From Chionis minor (Eukaryota > Chordata > Aves > Charadriiformes > Chionididae), in NCBI GenBank assembly GCA_013398295.1, contig VZSF01009131.1, forward strand, positions 1 to 64,000: a stretch of 64,000 nt of DNA, in the 5' to 3' direction. The first letter of the stretch is position 1. Every line of letters begins with the position of its first letter. Shown here piece after piece: positions 61,229 through 64,000 of the stretch. Under the pieces are notes generated by a model that saw nothing but the letters and a program-made list of their open reading frames with translations, was not told the origin of the DNA and did not search any database. A program made the translations under genes and the position numbers.

Positions 61229-64000
61229 AACTGTATTTCTAAATCAGTGTATAGGCATCTACTGAACACCTGTAAGGAAATTCAGGTGACTCATGGAAGT
61301 ATCTCGGTATGGAGTTAGAAATCAGGTTTTTAGGCATTGTTTTCTTCATCCCCTTCCTCCCATGACCTGCCTCTCATACTACAATACAGGGTGGATGTCA
61401 GATGACATGTGAGTGCCACTGTGGGTACGTCGTTACAGGCAGGATAGGAAGAGCATTTTTCCTCCATTTTCTTGAGAAGTCCAAGTCCAACCTTGCTCCC
61501 ATCACCAGCAATCAGGTATATTCCCAAGCTCCACGACAAAGATTAGCAATCACATGTAGATTTAGTTATCACAGCTAAAGATGTCAGGGACTATGAATCA
61601 CAGCTCCAGCTTGCAGCCAAGAGCATCAACACAAGTTAAAATTGATGGTGGTCAGCATTACCATGGGACTACGTTTCCGATGGGAGCCACAGGGTGGCAG
61701 GGGCAGGTGTAAACTCAACCCATGCGTGAATACATGCCATCATGAGGGTTTTCCCTTTGCAGGTTGCTTTCAGAAATCCATGGTGCAGTGGTGTTTCTGT
61801 CTGGGGGTTTTCTCACTTATCAGCATTTAGCATCTGCCAAGCAGTTGAAATGTGATTTAATTTCTCATCTATGTGATCTGGACATTAGTATTCTGCTTCA
61901 GTGCTGAAAAGTTCAGAGTAAGCCAAGAGGTTCCTGGAACCCAACAGTTAATGAGGAAAAGTTGTCTTGGCAAGAGAAATGGTCTCATAGGCTGGTTCGA
62001 ATATATTAAAGGTGAAATGTTTTGCAATGGGGAGGATGCTCTTTCCAGACCGAGCTTTTAAGGTTGAGTTTCCTGATTTGCATTCTTTTGAAAGCATAGA
62101 TAAAAGCTTGGAGTCATTTCTGCTTCCTTTGCTATTTTGAAAAGTCCAGGGGCTAGTGCGTAGATGCTGAGGGGTGTACTTGGCAAATACCAAAAAAAAC
62201 TGGAGGGGGGGAGGAAAGACAGGGAGAAATTAAGATTTTGAACAGGTGATAATAGGATATATTGTTTCTCTGATTTGAAGGCTAGTGACTTGCCACCAAT
62301 GTAAACAAGCTCTCCTGTCCTGCAGCTCTATCATGCCATCAGCTGCAATGTTTCGTCAGGGAAACATGAAATAACTGTTCTGTCCAGACCAATTGATATC
62401 GATGGAAGAAGGCACCCCAGTGATCATCTTCCCAACTTGAATATCTCTTGGCTGCCTCCTTTGCTGCATTTCATCTTTTCATGTGGGGCTGGCACAGAGG
62501 AGGCCAGCCTGCCTGTGCCTCGGCAAGCAGGGCATCTCATTGCCTTCAGGAGGCTGCTCCAATTTTTAAAGATTTACTCGTAGGACAGTCACTGCCAGAG
62601 GAAAAGCGTCTTTTTACATCATTGCCATTCACCTTGCAGCGTGAGAGTCCCTCCTGCCCAGTTTCACACATTCATGGTGCAATACGATAAGTCATAATCA
62701 TGCTTTCAAGCCTGCCTCTTTGGCTCCCTTCTCTCCAAGCGGCCGCTTCTCTGCCGCCTGCCTTTGAAGTGTATCTAAGCTCCTAGTAGCTATAAGATGA
62801 CACTTAAGTTACACCTCTCCTGCATTCTTATCTCTGTCAGCGGTCTTTGAATGGCTGACACATTGGCAGCCCGATGGCCCTTCTGGTGAGCGGGTTGTCC
62901 CCTGCGTGACCTTTGGGTTTCTGAAGAAGACACCTGAAACCCCAAATGGAAAGGATCAGAGGAAGGGGGAATCCCACCTCTTCTTCATCAGCTGCCAAAG
63001 AGCCGTCTCCCCTTCCACAGGAAACAGCATCTGTCTTGTCTCTTTATTTGTCTCCCTTTTTTAAGCTTTTCTTTTAGACATAGGACCTTTTGAAATCACT
63101 TCTTGTTTTTCCTTCTTTCCCAACACGTCTTTGAACCTCTCCTCCAAGTAAATATCATTAAAAAACATTGCTAGAGGGAAGGAGGTTGTGTTGCTGTTAG
63201 TGGTGCAGAATAAAGATGAAGCCCCAGAAAATGGCTGAGTTTTTGGTCCGTGGCAAGAATTTGGGGTTCAAACCAAGCAGCTCTGCTACAGCAGAAGGCA
63301 GGTTTCCCCTCTTGTTTCCTACTTCTTTTCATATCACTGTGAATACCGCTAAAAAGGAGCAGCATGCTAATAGTTTTGTATAATGATAAAAATAAATAAA
63401 AAATAAATAAAAAAATTAAATCTCCAGTCTACTTTGGATAATGCTGTCAAACGTCAAAGAGCATCTGCCTCTCCCTATCTCTCTTCACCTGCACTCGTTT
63501 CTCATTCTCATCCCTCACTGTTACAGAGATAATAAATCTGGACTTTATCAGCATGTAAGTTAGTTATTTTATAGTCTTCTCCAGTATGAACAGAAACAGC
63601 ACAAGCCTGATGCCTCCTGCCAGAAAAATCCACTGCCATTACTCGTAGTGGACAGAAATGGAAGTGTGGGCATGATGGTACCTATAGGGTTTCACCCCCG
63701 ACATCCCAGACTTGGTTTTGCTGAGTACTGGTGGCAGAAGGTCCCCTGAGCAGTGAAGGACACCATGGGGCTCCTCTATGTGTCAGATGGTCTCCAGCAG
63801 CACCGTGCAAACTCACCGCTCAGGGCTTTCCTCAGCTTTCTCACCCGGGCAGAAAAACAGGGAAGCCCTCATTTCTCCTCAGATGACCAACTTGCCGTTG
63901 AAAACCTGCTGCCAGCATCATTCCCTCTTCTCAACACCCTCTTTCTCCTTCCTGCGCTACAGACCTGCAGCCCCATTTGCATTTGTACTTTTCAGCCACG
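61229..64000. other. Unique non-coding sequence to window end
   Basis: No gene recognised. An AP-1 match is at 61287-61293. A CTCF-like but mismatched ccacagggtggcagg lies near 61687. A perfect 12-bp palindrome AAGCGGCCGCTT (62737-62748) contains a NotI-type octamer. An A/T-rich (AAATAAAT)-like tract is at 63387-63420. Frames stay below about 85 codons. Confidence 0.5.

Noticed and set aside
61965..62010. tRNA-SINE-like A box and B box (ttggcaagag... ggttcgaat)
   Set aside because: The B box breaks after GGTTCGAAT, no tRNA fold can be drawn and no tail follows.

Overview
This window looks like non-coding DNA from a bird genome. Three things point to a bird. A CR1 LINE 3' end is present (60862-61228) and keeps the last codons of its reverse-transcriptase ORF and the CR1 terminal repeat. 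The first 15 bases match the tail of a second CR1. Recognisable interspersed repeats otherwise make up only about 1-2% of the window. Short N runs beside homopolymers (9756, 34077, 38044-38079, 40772) show that this is a draft vertebrate assembly. There are no operons, tRNAs, rRNAs or CRISPR arrays.

I recognise no host protein-coding gene. Open frames are short (at most about 170 codons), overlap on both strands, match no family I know, and occur about as often as chance predicts for this composition. The longest frame is produced by a GATG microsatellite. The only true coding remnant is the truncated CR1 ORF2 C-terminus. The window is therefore intergenic or lies inside large introns; the sequence alone cannot decide which.

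Layout: 1-37849 is mostly unique, AT-leaning sequence with homopolymers, a TTTC repeat (14885-14930), a GATG repeat (15745-15801), probable MIR-type SINE relics (23516-23640, 34832-34920) and a pair of diverged copies of one unidentified element (24617-24722 and 25436-25544). A compact CpG island with an assembly gap lies at 37850-38560 and is the best promoter candidate. From 38561 to 64000 there is a purine-rich GGGAA repeat (40610-40820), a 12-bp minisatellite (50407-50458), a cluster of three AP-1 motifs (50961-51115), and a MIR relic next to the CR1 fragment (60799-61228).

The remaining non-random signal is regulatory in style: two perfect 18-bp palindromes built from forkhead-like and SMAD-like half-sites, an inverted GATA pair, a SOX-type inverted repeat, an exact kappa-B decamer-plus-one, two full CRE palindromes, and AT-rich blocks with homeodomain cores. 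This fits a developmental regulatory landscape around the CpG island, but that is inference. I found no evidence of a novel multi-gene system.
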